NCBI RefSeq assembly: GCF_000687475.1 | Contig: NC_057321.1 | Location: 2,852,001 to 2,916,000 of the forward strand | Origin: Ustilaginoidea virens | Lineage: Eukaryota; Ascomycota; Sordariomycetes; Hypocreales; Clavicipitaceae | Length of the DNA: 64,000 bases | Direction: 5' to 3' | Shown: positions 36,698-48,330 of the stretch, piece after piece | Numbering within the stretch: the first letter of the stretch is position 1 | How the letters are laid out: each line of letters opens with the position of its first letter | Made by a program: the position numbers and the translations under genes | The notes under the pieces: generated by a model | Database searches by the model: none | What the model was told of the DNA's origin: nothing | What the model saw: only the letters and a program-made list of their open reading frames with translations

Positions 36698-38122
36698 GAA
36701 GTAGCTTATTCGATTAGGTTAATATAAAAAACTAAATAAATACCTTATAGGATATTAAGCTAGATATTAAGTAGTAATAGGACGGTAATAATAGTATATT
36801 TAGTAAAGACCTAATCGAGCTTCTTATATAGGTAGTTCGTTTTAATATTCTAAAGGCTTAATTATACCTAGTCGCTAACCTAAAAGCGTTCGGCCGGGCA
36901 TTATAAACGGTTAATAGTATCTTATTATTATTATTATATAAAGGTAATAGCGGCTTAGGCTAATTCCTATCCCTCTTTAAGGTTGCTAAAAAAGAGAGCT
37001 ATATGCCCCTTTAGGGTAATTAAGCTTAAAGTTACCTCTAGAGGCAAAGCGATAATTAGAATATTAAACCTATTAAGTAGCCGGTTTAAGCTAAACCTAG
37101 TAACGGATGATATCCAGTTATTTAATGCAAGTTAATATACCACGAGATGGTATAGCTAATCGTACTAATTAAAGGAAACTATAATATAGAGGACCGCTTA
37201 TACCTCTTAGTTTATTCGCTCTATACTGCTATCGGTTTAGGGGTAGTATACTATTAAAAGAAGTTGCTTGGTCCTAGCTGATTTATATAGCGTAGACTAA
37301 AATTAGCCTATTTAATCCGAACCTTAATCGCTAATAATCTCCTTAGGAAAATTATAAAAGCGCTATTAGCACTATTGGAACCGCTTTGCGCAATCTTCTG
37401 CTTTTATTAAATATATAGCTTTAAGCTAGATATATTTTAATAGGCGGTCTATAATCACTATAAGGAATCGAGGGTTAGATGTATTATAGGCAGGAAGGTT
37501 AGTTATAAAGTCGACCGATATCTATAACTAGAAGCAGTCTACAATTAGTAGTAGTTATAGTAAGCCTTAGCGCAATTAACGGCTCTTATGCACCCTACGG
37601 TATCGGCAATTCTAGATGTATCTTGCTACCTTAGACGATATATTATCGAAGTAATAATCTTATCGCAATAGTTAAAAAGTAATATTTTTCCCTAGGTGGC
37701 CCGCAATAGATAAGTTATAGTAATATTGGATTACCGTAGTGGTTAAGGGCTTAAATGATGGGAGCTATACCTATACCCGGTAAAAAAGCATGCTGTATAT
37801 ATTTAAGGTATAATTAGTAATTTGTTCTTATATTGCTACCTCTACTAGAAATCGTTATTCCCTATTTGCAACTACCATCTATTGGGCCCGATATATACTA
37901 TCTTTAGATATCGCTTAGTCCTAAATAATTTAAAGGTAGGAGTTAGTAAAGATATATAGGCCGTAAGGTAGGGTGGTCTTTAGGGCTAAAGTTAGTATCT
38001 TTTTGCCTTCTATCTTATCTATATTAAGTGCTAAAATAGATAGTAGTTTTAGGATTTAGTCGATTTATAGCTTTGCCCTATCTGCCTTTTATTCCTATTG
38101 AAAAAGCATATTAGGGCATTAA
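36698..38122 (-). pseudogene. Chr1-A integrase and end of RNase H region
   Basis: Matches Chr1-C from about 43025 back to about 41610, reversed. Heavily decayed. Cut at 38122 by Chr1-C, with target duplication ATTAA (left) and ATTAG (right), one G>A apart. Confidence 0.88.
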
Positions 38123-38364
38123 TATCACGGGCACGGGCTACGCCCGCGCCACAATATGGCTAGGACTCGGGCTGCGCCCGCGACTAGCCTAAGGAGTATC
38201 GGCACGGGGTCACGAGGGCTCGCTAAAGACTCGGCCTATACTACATACGGGTATAAATAGACTACTTAGAGGCCCCTATTCGGGTCCTCTCTCTTTCCTC
38301 CTTAGTCTATTTAATATATTTATTCGACGCCTATTCGCAGTAGCCCTAGGGCCAGTCCTTTACA
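38123..38364 (+). repeat. Chr1-C 5' LTR (242 bp)
   Basis: TATCACGGGC (decayed TGTCACGGGC) to CCTTTACA. It holds AGTCTATTTAA at 38304-38314, complementary to the primer site next to the LTR. Confidence 0.95.
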
Positions 38365-38376
38365 TTTAAATAGACT
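38365..38376 (+). promoter_or_regulatory. Chr1-C primer-binding site, self-priming type
   Basis: TTTAAATAGACT immediately after the LTR. Its last 11 bases are the exact reverse complement of AGTCTATTTAA at 38304-38314 in the LTR. This matches the Tf1/sushi mechanism, in which the 5' end of the element RNA folds back as primer. It predicts that transcription starts at or near 38304. Confidence 0.72.
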
Positions 38377-38418
38377 CTCTTAGCCTTACTGTTATAACCT
38401 TATATTATAGAGCTAATG

Positions 38419-39690
38419 ATGCAGGCTATATAAGATATCGAGATAAATACACCTGGAGAAACGGGCCTAAATAACCCGAGACTATAATGCCCCTGACGTA
38501 ATATATATACCCGAGTGGAGCAATTTGCAATAGGGTTATAACAGATAGAGGCGTAAATACAGACTAATACGCAATACCTTACTGCTATTACTGCCTCGCT
38601 ATAGACCCTTCTTGCGAACCAGTTAAATAGCTCTTAAAACGCCACCTAACCGGCCCCGGTCGTATAATAGTATAACCCCCTCCCTACTACTTAAGATACC
38701 TAGCTAAAGTATAAGCCGATCCCGATAAAGGACCCCTTTAATGGCAAAAAGGCTATATTTATAGCCTAGCGGACCTTTATATAATATAAGCTTAAGGTCG
38801 ATAGGGACTTTATTAGAGACGAAAAGACCTAATAGATATTTATCTTTTAAAACCTATCGTCTATAGTCTAATTATAAGTCGCGGCCTTCTTTAAGAATAA
38901 TACGGCTTATAATTATAATATAATAAAGTTCTTCGAATACCTCTAATATTTCTTTAAAGACTTATACTAGTAGGATCGCGTTATTATTAAGCTTAAGTAT
39001 TCCTTATGCTAGGGCCTAAAGGAACCTTTTGCCGCCTTTTTTATACGATTTAAGGAAAAATTTATACTTATTAGTAGTCTCGGTTAGCCTAAGGAAGTCA
39101 AGCTAGAATATCTCTAATCGGCACTTAATACTTATATAGCTAATAAGATTATTAGCCTTAGGGTCTCCTATTACGATTACTACTCGGTAGTAGACTACTA
39201 CTAATAAATTGCTATTAATATTAAGACCAGCCTAACTATTAACTACTAACCAGGCTCGGCCTATTCCTAATTAACTTATACCTAGGATTCCGAGGGCGAT
39301 ATATAAATATCGGGCATTAATAAGCTAGACTCAAAGGGTAATTAGCGTATATTTAAAGCGATATAGGTCTCTAAAGAATGATATAAAGATTATAGAAAGA
39401 AAGGTCTCTATCTTTAGTATAATTCTCCTAAATATTAGATATTTATATATTATTTACTACCGGTAATCCAACCTAATGCAATTAAAGTAGCCTTATTTAA
39501 CTTATAAATTATAGAGGTCGAAAGTAGCAATAAAGATTAGGAAAAAGAATAGCTTTTAAACTTAGTCTCATTAGAGGGCTTAAAATATATATATAGACCC
39601 TAGCTCGATTATAAAAGGAATTAGAGGAGATTATAAAATAAATAGATAAACACCCCTTTTTAATACCAATCTTATATAAATCCTATACCT
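38419..39690 (+). pseudogene. Chr1-C gag
   Basis: ATG 38419, followed by QAI-stop-DIEI and RVEQFAIG (about 38513). The capsid-like part reads KLKVDRDFIRDEKT (about 38790), FFKNNTAYNYNIIKFFEYL (about 38890) and GLKEPFAAFFIRFKEKF (about 39013), typical of the gypsy gag family. A decayed CX2CX4HX4C zinc knuckle sits near 39410. Gag is in frame 1 and pol in frame 0 of this window, the same -1 relation inferred for Chr1-B, suggesting a -1 shift to make gag-pol. The gag end is approximate. Confidence 0.82.
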
Positions 39691-42600
39691 TTATTAATAC
39701 CTTAATCGATTTAAGATATAATTATTATAGCGCTATAACCGAAAAGATAGTATAATGGTTAGGCTTTTAACCTATCCGCCTATTATAATATAGGGAAATC
39801 GGAATAGTAGTAGATATTTAAAGCCGTTAAAGAGAATATAAAGTAATATATTCCTCTATTACTTATATTATCTATATGGCGATCGATATCGATAGATAGC
39901 CGTCTATAGTTATACTTTATATTATCTTAAGTCTTACCTATAATATTATCTTTAGGATGCCTTAGATAGAATACTATAATATTATATTATAGGCGAAATA
40001 GCGCTAATTAAAGATTAAATTAGTAGGTAGCCTTACTATTAAAGAATCGATAAGAAGACGATAGGGTCTAACTATAGTAAATATCTTTAGCTTAATCTTC
40101 TATAGTATACTAAAGCGGGCGAAACGCTCTAAAGATTAATCGACTTCTTTTATTATAATAAGCTTATAGGAGATAATATATATCCTCTATATTATACTGC
40201 TACTTTATTAAAATTCTGCCTTACGATCGTAAGAGCTATAGGTACTCCTAACGAAATTATAGGAATTTACCGACCTTTTTAATAAGGAGAAGGCTTTTAG
40301 TCTCTTTCCGCACTAGGGTATATTAGACTACTATATCCAGCTTAAAAAGACTATAGATAGGAGCTAACTAGACCTACCTTAGGGCCTATTATATAATATG
40401 CTACGAGACTAATTACTTAAGGTTTAGAGATAAGTAATTAACCTAATAGATAAAGGATAGATTTAAGTAAGCTTTTTATCGGCAGCGGTACTAATCCTAT
40501 TAGCTAGAAAGGGGAATAGTAGGTAATGTTTTTATATCGATTACCGCGCCCTTAATAAGGTTATAATCTAAGACTAATACCCCCTCCCCTTAATTAAAGA
40601 GACCTTACAATCCCTATTTTAGGCGAAATAGTTTACTAAGGTTAACGTATATATAGTATTCTATAAGATATATATTGCAGAAGGCGATAAATACTTAACT
40701 GCATTCTATATACGATTTAGACTATTTGAATAACTTATTATACTATTTAGCCTAATTAAGGCCCTTACGACCTTTTAAAGATATATTAATAGGGCCTTAC
40801 GGAATATATTAAGAGACTTTATAACTGCCTACCTTAATGATATTTTGATTTATACTAGGGGATTAAAGGCGGACTATATAGGGCGCATTAAAGAAGTCCT
40901 TTAATGACTATAAAAGGCCGGCTTAAATTTAGATTTTAATAAGTGCGACTTCGCAGTAAAAAAGGTCTAGTACCTAGGATATATTATAACGGCTGGAAAG
41001 GAAATCTATTTAGACCCTAAAAAGATTAAGGCTATCTAGAACTAAAAAGCACCTATGAAATTAAAAGGCATTTATAATTTCCTTAGTTTTACTAATTTCT
41101 ACTATAATTTTATTTTAGATTTCTTTTGCTTTATTGATCCTTTAGTTAGGTTAATAAAAAAAGGGGTTTTATTCTAATAGCTAAACGAAGAAGAGGTAGT
41201 ATTCTAAGTGCTTAAGCAGTATTTTATATTATCTCCAGTTCTTACCTAATAGGACCCTAATAAGGAGATAATCTTTAAGGCAGATAGTTTTAATACGGCC
41301 TTTAGTAGCTATCTATTATAAATTAAGGAGGATAGTATACTCTACCTTATTATATACTATTCCGCTCGCTTATTGGATACGGAATAGAATTATACTATAT
41401 ACGATAAGGAACTTTTCGCTATTATCTTTTGCCTTAAGGCATGGTTAATAGAACTCTACTTAATAGCCTCTCCTTTTATTATCTTTACCGACTATAAGAA
41501 CCTAGAGTATTTCGCCCGACTATAAGAAATATCTAAACGATAAGCCTAATAGGCTAAGACTCTAATACTCTTTAACTTCTATCTTTAGTATAGGCTAGGG
41601 TTATAAGCCTAATGCCTTAATACGCTTTCTTAATAAAAATAAAAGGCAGATAGGGTAGAGCTATAAACTAGCTAGATCCTAAAACCGCTATTTATTTTAA
41701 TACTTAATATAAATAAAATAGAAGGCGAGATAATACTAACTTTAGCCCTATAGACTACTTTACCTTATAGCCTATATATCTTCGCCGACTCCTACCTTTA
41801 AGCTATTTAGGACTAAGCGATATCTAAAGATAGTATATATCGGGCCTAATAGATAGTAATCGTAAATAGGGAACGACGATTTCTAGTAGAAGTAGCGATA
41901 TAAGAATAAATTATTAATTATACCCTAAATGCATATAGTATACTCCTTTACCGGGCATAAGTATAGCTTTTATCGTTTAAGCCCTTAACCACTATAGTAA
42001 TCCAATATTACTATAATTTACCTATTGCAGGCTACCTAGGGAAAAACACTACTTTTTAACTATTATAACGAGATTATTACTTTAATAATATATCGTTTAA
42101 GGTAGCGAGATATATTTAGAATTGCCGATACTATGGGATATATAAGAGCTATTAATTGCGCTAAGGCTTACTGTAATTACTATTAATTGTAGACCGCTTT
42201 TAGTTGTAGATATTAATCGACTTTATAACTAACCTTTCTATCTATAATATATCTGACCTGCGATTCCTTATAGCAATTATAAACCGTTTATTGAAATATA
42301 TTTAGCTAAAAGCTATATACTTAATAAAAGCAGAAGACTATATAGAACGGTTCTAATAATACTAATAGTACTTTTATAGTTTTCCTAAGGAGATTATTAG
42401 CAATCGAGGTTTAGATTAGGTAGGTTAATTTTAGTTTATACTATATAAATTAATTAGGACCGAGCAACTTCTTTTAATAGTATACCACCCCTAAACCGAT
42501 AGCGGCATAAAGCGAATAAACTAAAAGGTATAGGCGGTCCTCTATATTATAGTTTCCTTTAATTAGTACGATTAGCTATACTATCTCGCGGTATATCAAC

Positions 42601-43340
42601 TTGCGTTAAATAACTAGATATTATCTATTACCGGGTTTAGCCTAAACCGGCTGTTTAATGGGTTTAATATTCCGATTATCGCCTTACCTCTAGAGGTAAC
42701 CTTAAGCTTAACTACCTTAAAGGGGTATATAGCTCTCTTTCTTAGCAACCTTAAAGAGGGATAGGAATTAGCCTAAGCCGCTATCGCCTTCGCATAATAA
42801 CGATAGTAAGATACTACTAACCATTTATAATATCTGGCCGAATGCTTTTAGGTAGTCGATTAGGTATAATTAAACCTTTAGAATATTAAAACGAATTATC
42901 TATATAAAAAGCTTAATTAGGTTTCTACTAAATATACTATTATTACTATCTTATTACCGCTTAATATCTAGCTTAATATCCTATAAGGTATCTATTTAGT
43001 TTTCTATATTAACTTAATCGAACGAGCTACTTTTAATCTATTACCCAATTAGGTAATAACTAATATATAACTTAGGCCCCTATTTATCCTCTTATAAGAC
43101 TTAATAAACCTATACGAAAAGTATAAAGTAGAGGAGATACTTATAGCGAAAAATATATAGAATTAAAGACGGAAATACAATATACTTATAAAATAGAAAA
43201 GGTATGATTTACCAATATAGGAACCCCTAGAAAACTTTAAGGATACTATTATACGAGAAATATTTAAGGCTAAATAGGGGGATATTAGGACTTACGATAG
43301 GCCTAACTAGGTCTTAAAATAGGGTCTATTAGACCGGTAA
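39600..43340 (+). pseudogene. Chr1-C pol: protease, RT, RNase H, integrase, chromodomain
   Basis: One frame from protease to chromodomain. The protease site is LID followed by a decayed SG and YNYYSAITEKIV (39702 on). RT has DYRALNKVII (40539) and YLND at 40830-40841, where YLDD is expected. RNase H/connection has FTDYKNLEYFA (about 41489). Integrase has a decayed HHCC finger around GYLGKNTTF (42030) and a DDE core near 42215-42500. The chromodomain (43113-43270) reads YEKYKVEEILIAKN and KYNILIK then KRYDLP...EPLENFKD. The stop at 43338-43340 is present in all three copies. The chromodomain would target integration to methylated H3K9 chromatin. Catalytic Asp lost. Confidence 0.9.
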
Positions 43341-43430
43341 ACGATGCTAAATGCCTACTACTAAAAAAAATAAAATAAAATAATAAAAATATTTTAAAAA
43401 AAATAAATAAATAAACTAAACTAAGGCTGA
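43341..43430. other. AT-rich spacer between convergent Chr1 frames
   Basis: Runs of AAATAAAATAATAAAAATATTTT lie between the pol stop and the end of the antisense ORF. Equivalent spacers are at 52010-52065 in Chr1-B and 36095-36160 in Chr1-A. It could supply poly(A) signals for both strands; this is inference. Confidence 0.5.
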
Positions 43431-45190
43431 GATAGGCTTACCTTTAATATACCCCCTCTTAAGGCTATTCTTTATCCCTTTAAGCCTCTTTATATTCCTA
43501 TAGCGGCGTATAGGCTAATAGCGGCGGGGGTTTTTATAAGGTAGGGCGTGCATATAGGCTATATATTAGACGGGGATAATTCCCTATACGTCTATAATAT
43601 AATAGAATCTATAGGCTACTGTAAGGTAAATATAGCGGTAGTGCACTAAGAGACGATAAGACCCTTTAATAAAATAGGGCCAGACGATATAGCATCTATA
43701 GCAGCAGCTATAATAAAAATAGCAAAAGCGTAAAGGGCTATAAAGTAGGGTCTTCCTACTATTATAAAGGTTATATTAGGTAACTTTATGCTAGCGGCAG
43801 TAGAGCCTCTATATAATACTAGCCGCTTTAGTCGTATAATGGTTCCCCCCCTATATAATATACAGGGGCGGGCTAAGATAGGGGTAGGGGTAATCGGGGA
43901 TATTAAGCTCTAACCTAGTATTGCTTTATCCTAGTATAATATTCCCAGGCTTCTATTTATATTTCCCTTATAATATTCAGTATAAGGGCGAGATCTATAA
44001 TAGACTTAGCCTAGCGCTAGGAGGGCGTTAATACCGCGGATATAGTAGAAACTATACTAGAGGTATCTCTTAGCCCGAATGCTAAACGCGGGGCGTAAGG
44101 GGCCACCTATTCGGCAGTAAAAGCATAATGCTATTAATTATTTAAAACCCGAAACTCAAGGGTTAGGATAGTAGTATATACTTTCTATATATCTATTTTA
44201 AGATAGGCAGGCTCTATAATAGCCTTCCCCTCCTTTACTGCCTTAATCTAGTTATATAAGATATATTATAATATAAGGTTCCCCGTAAGATATTAATTAA
44301 GCTATACGCAGGATGCATAGGAATCAGTATAGCTTTTATACCCTTTTGCTCTTTTATAATACTTATAAATAGGTAGCTCTCCAGTCGCTTATATATACTT
44401 AGTATATCTATCGCATAGGAATCCTTTATCTTTTATATACTAATACTCTTTATCTGAAGAGTCCCCCTCTAGAAGATAATCGCTAGTAGTATAGTATAGC
44501 TTCTAAAGATAAGTAGGACCTATTCCTTCCCTAGTAGGGATACTATTAGCGGCAGACGAGGATATTTTCGGGTTCTAAACGGGATTAGTATAAGACGCTT
44601 ATAATATAGGTAGGGACTTAAGACTTACTAATAGGCTTTACGATAGGCTATATTAGGTCTCGCTACGAAAGGAGTTAATAGTAGGTTGCAATAAAGATAG
44701 AATTCGGTAAGGAATACTAATGCGATTAGGGCGGGAATAATACTTCAACTAATTAATACGCAATATAAGCTTAATATAGGATAAAACTTACGACGATAAG
44801 GACCTTTAATACTTATTAATAGCCTTAAGAGGAAGAAAAGAAAAAGGAAAAAAGCCCCTAATAAGAAATAATAAAGACTATAGGGAGATTTCCAGCCGGC
44901 AGCTAGTAAAAAATTTTCTATAACATTCCTAGCTATATCGGTTAACCTCTAGCTGGCGGCATAATAATAAACTTCTATACGCTTCTACCATACTATTCCC
45001 AATTGATGACTATACGACTCCGTTAATTATATAACCACATCCGCTATGCTTACAGACGAATCCTTCCTATACCCGGCAATTAGCCTATATACGGATTTAA
45101 GGATATCGCGGTATAGTAATTAGCGATATAATTGGTCCCTAGCGGAAGACTGATTAACGATAGAGGGCGATTTTTCTGATTCCGAGGAAG
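43431..45190 (-). pseudogene. Chr1-C antisense ORF (unknown product)
   Basis: Reads from just inside the 3' LTR towards pol, on the minus strand. Landmarks are EGDSSDKEY, YIKDKGFLCDRYTKYI, ATGELPIYKYYKRAKGYKSY, AYLKIDI, TLEFRVLNN, LALILNIIREI and YYIEALLPLA, aligning with Chr1-A without gaps over long stretches. Stops fall at Gln-like positions (TAA, TAG). About 590 codons. No transmembrane pattern, catalytic motif or known family is evident. The C-terminal third is Leu/Pro/Ser/Tyr-rich and probably disordered. Start codon and exact ends are not fixed. Confidence 0.68.
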
Positions 45191-45202
45191 AAAAGGGGGG
45201 TA

Positions 45203-45444
45203 TATTATAGGCTCGGGCTGTATTCGCGCTACAATATAGCTAGAACTTAGGCTGCGCCTACGACTAGCCTAAAGAGTATCGGCATAGGGTTACAAGGGCT
45301 CGCTAAGGACTCGGCCTATACTATATATAGGCATAAATAGACTACTTAGAGGCCCCTATTCGGGTCCTCTCTCTTTCCTCCTTAGTCTATTTAATATATT
45401 TATTCGACGCCTATTCGTAGTAGCCCTAGGGCCAGTCCTTTACA
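45203..45444 (+). repeat. Chr1-C 3' LTR (242 bp)
   Basis: TATTATAGGC...CCTTTACA, preceded by the purine tract GAAGAAAAGGGGGGTA (45187-45202). More decayed at CpA sites than the 5' copy. Confidence 0.95.
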
Positions 45445-46773
45445 ATTAGGCTTATAACCTAGGCCTATACCGAAGATAGAAGTTAAAGAGTATTAGAGTT
45501 TTAGCCTATTAGACTTATCGCTTAGATATCTCTTATAGTTAGGCGAAGTACTTTAGGTTCTTATAGTCGGTAAAGATAGTAAAGGGGGAGGCTATTAAGT
45601 AGAGTTCTATTAATTATACCTTAAGGCAAGAGATAATAGTAAAGAGTTCCTTATCGTATATAGTATAGTTTTATTTTATATCTAATAAACGAGTAGAATA
45701 GTATGTAATAAGATAGAGTATATTATCCTCCCCGATCTATAATAGATAGCTACCGAAGGCTATATTAGAATTATCTGCCTTCAGGACTATCTTTTTATTA
45801 GGGTCCTATTAGGCGAGAACTAAAGATAATATAAAATACTACTTAAGCGCTTAAAATGCCGCCTTTTCTTTATCTAACTATTAGAATAGGACCCCTTTCT
45901 TTATTAATTTAACTAAAAGGTCGATAAAGCGGAAGAAGTCTCGGATAAAATCGTAGTAGAAGTTAGTAAAACTAAAGAAACAATAAACGCCTTTTAATTT
46001 CGTAGGTGCTTCCTAGTTCTAAATAGCCTTAATTTTTTTAGGGTCTAGATGGATTTCCTTTCCGGCTATTATAATATATCTTAGGTATTAGACCTCTTTT
46101 ACTGCAAAATCGTATTTATTAAGGTCTAAATTTAAGCCGGCCTTTTATAATCGTCAAAAGACTTCCTTAATGCGCCCTATATAGTCCGCCTTTAATCCCC
46201 CAATATAGATTAAAACGTTATTAAGGTAAATAATTATAAAATCTCCTAATATATTCCCTAAGGCCCTATTAATATATCTTTAAAAGGTCGTAAGGGCCCC
46301 GGTTAGGCCAAATAGCATAATAAGCTATTTAAATAGTCCAAATCGTATACAGAATATAATTAAGTATTTATCGCCCTCTATAAAATATATCTTATAGAAT
46401 GCTATGCGTATATCAACCTTAGTAAATTATTTCGCTTAAAATAGGGATCGTAAGGTCTTTTTAATTAAAGGGAGGGGATATCGATCTTAGACTATAACCT
46501 TATTAAGGGCCTAATAGTTAATATAAAAATGCTACCTATTATTCCCCTTTTTAGCTAATAGAATTAATACTACTACTGATAAGGAGCTTATTTAGATCTA
46601 TCCTTTATCTATTAGGTCGGTTATTTATCTCTAAACCTTAAGTAATTAGTTTCGTAGTATATTATATAATAGGCCCTAAGGTAAGTCTGGCTGGCTCTTA
46701 TCTATAGTCTTTTTGAGCTAGATATAGTAGTTTAATATACCCTAATATAAAGGGAGACCGAAAGCCTTCTCTT
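45445..46773 (-). pseudogene. Chr1-A pol: RT and RNase H section
   Basis: Matches Chr1-C from about 41610 back to about 40290, reversed. The catalytic box is YLNN at 46217-46228 (minus strand). Ends at the Chr1-B insertion, target duplication CTCTT (46769-46773). Confidence 0.9.
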
Positions 46774-47015
46774 TGTCACGGGCTCGGGCTACGCCCGCGC
46801 CACAATATGGCTAGGACTCGGGCTGCGCCCGCGACTAGCCTAAGGAGTATCGGCACGGGGTTATAAAGGCTCGCTAAGGACTCGGCCCGTGCTATATACG
46901 GACATAAATAGGCTACTTAGAGGCCCCTATTCGGGTCCTCTCTCTTTCCTCTTTAGTCTATTTAATATATTCATTCGACGCCTATTTGCAGTAGCCCTAA
47001 GGCCAGTCCCTTATA
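46774..47015 (+). repeat. Chr1-B 5' LTR (242 bp)
   Basis: TGTCACGGGC...CCCTTATA (terminal CA decayed to TA). AGTCTATTTAA is at 46955-46965 and the complementary primer site TTTAAATAGACT at 47016-47027. Confidence 0.95.
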
Positions 47016-47069
47016 TTTAAATAGACTCTCTCAGCCTTACTATTATAACCTTACATTATAGAGCCAATA

Positions 47070-48330
47070 ATACAGGCTATATAAGATATCGAGATAGGCA
47101 CACTCGGAGAACTAAGTAGAGAGAATCTAAAGCTACGACGCCCCTAATATAATATATATACCCAAATAGAGCAGCTTGCAATAGGGTTATAATAGATAGA
47201 GGCGCAGATGTATACTAATACGCAGTACCTTACTGCTATTACTGCCTCGCTGTAGACCCTTTTTGCGAATTAGTTAAATAGCTCCTAAAATGCTACCTAA
47301 TTGGGCCCGGTCGTATAATATAACGCCCCCCTCCCTACTACTTAGGATACCCAGCTAAAGCGTAAGCCGATCCCAATAGGGGACCCCTTTAATAGCAAAA
47401 AGGCTATATTTACAGTCTAGCAGACCTTTATGCAATATAAGCTTAAGGTCGATAGGGACTTTATTAGAGATAAGAAGACCTAATAGATATTTATCTTTTA
47501 GAACCTGTCGTCTATAGTTTAATTATAAATCGCAACCTTCTTTAAGAATAATACGGCTTGTAATTATAATATAATAAAGTTTTTTAAATACCTCTATTGT
47601 CTCTTTAAGGACCTATACCGGTAGGATCGCGCTATTACTAAGCTTAAGTACTCCTTATGCTAGGGCCTAAAAGAGCCTTTTGCCGCCTTCTTTATGCGAT
47701 CTTATGCTTACTAGCGGCCTCAGTTAGCCTAAAGAGGTTAAACTAGAATACCTCCGATCGGCGCTTAATACTTATATAGCTGATAAGATTATCGGTCTTA
47801 GGGTCTCCCGTTATAATTACTATTCGGCGGTAGACTATTACTAATAAATTGCTATTAATATTAAGATTAGCCTGATTATTAACTACTAATCGGGCTCGAA
47901 CTATTCCTAACTAACCTATGCCTAAGATTCTAAAGGCAATATATAAATATTAGGCGTTAATAAGCTAAACTCGAAGGGTAATTAATATGCATCTAAAGCG
48001 ATATAGGTCTCTAAAGAATAATATAAAGATCGTAAAAAGAAAGGTCTTTATTTTTAGTATAGCTTTTCTAAGCATTAGATATTTATATATTACCTACTGC
48101 CGGCAATCCGACCTAATATAACTAAAGTAGCCTTATTTAATTTATAAATCGTAAAAGTCGAAAGTAGCGATAAAGATTAAGAAAAAAAATAGCCTTTAAA
48201 CCTAGTCTTATTAGAGGGCTTAAGATGCATATATAAACCCTAGCCCGATTATAAAAGGAATTAAAGGAGATCGCAAAATAAATAGATAAATACCCCTTTT
48301 TAGTACCAATCTTATATAAATCCTATACCT
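47070..48330 (+). pseudogene. Chr1-B gag
   Basis: Start codon decayed to ATA at 47070. Capsid-like part as in Chr1-C (KLKVDRDFIRDKKT, about 47440). An 11-bp deletion near 47700, relative to Chr1-C, removes part of RFKEKF and shifts the frame. A zinc-knuckle remnant lies near 48050. End approximate. Confidence 0.8.

Larger units (their letters stand above)
38123..45444 (+). mobile_element. Chr1-C: full-length chromovirus inside Chr1-A
   Basis: 7322 bp with two 242-bp LTRs and a 6838-bp interior. The target duplication is ATTAA/ATTAG (38118-38122 and 45445-45449). Inserted head-on into the same family. Gag, pol and the antisense ORF are all full length but broken by stops. Confidence 0.95.

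Noticed and set aside
43431..45190. A sense-strand second ORF after Chr1 pol
   Set aside because: A sense frame can also be read because stops are sparse in some frames, but its peptides do not align between the A/C and B subfamilies, whereas the antisense frame does.
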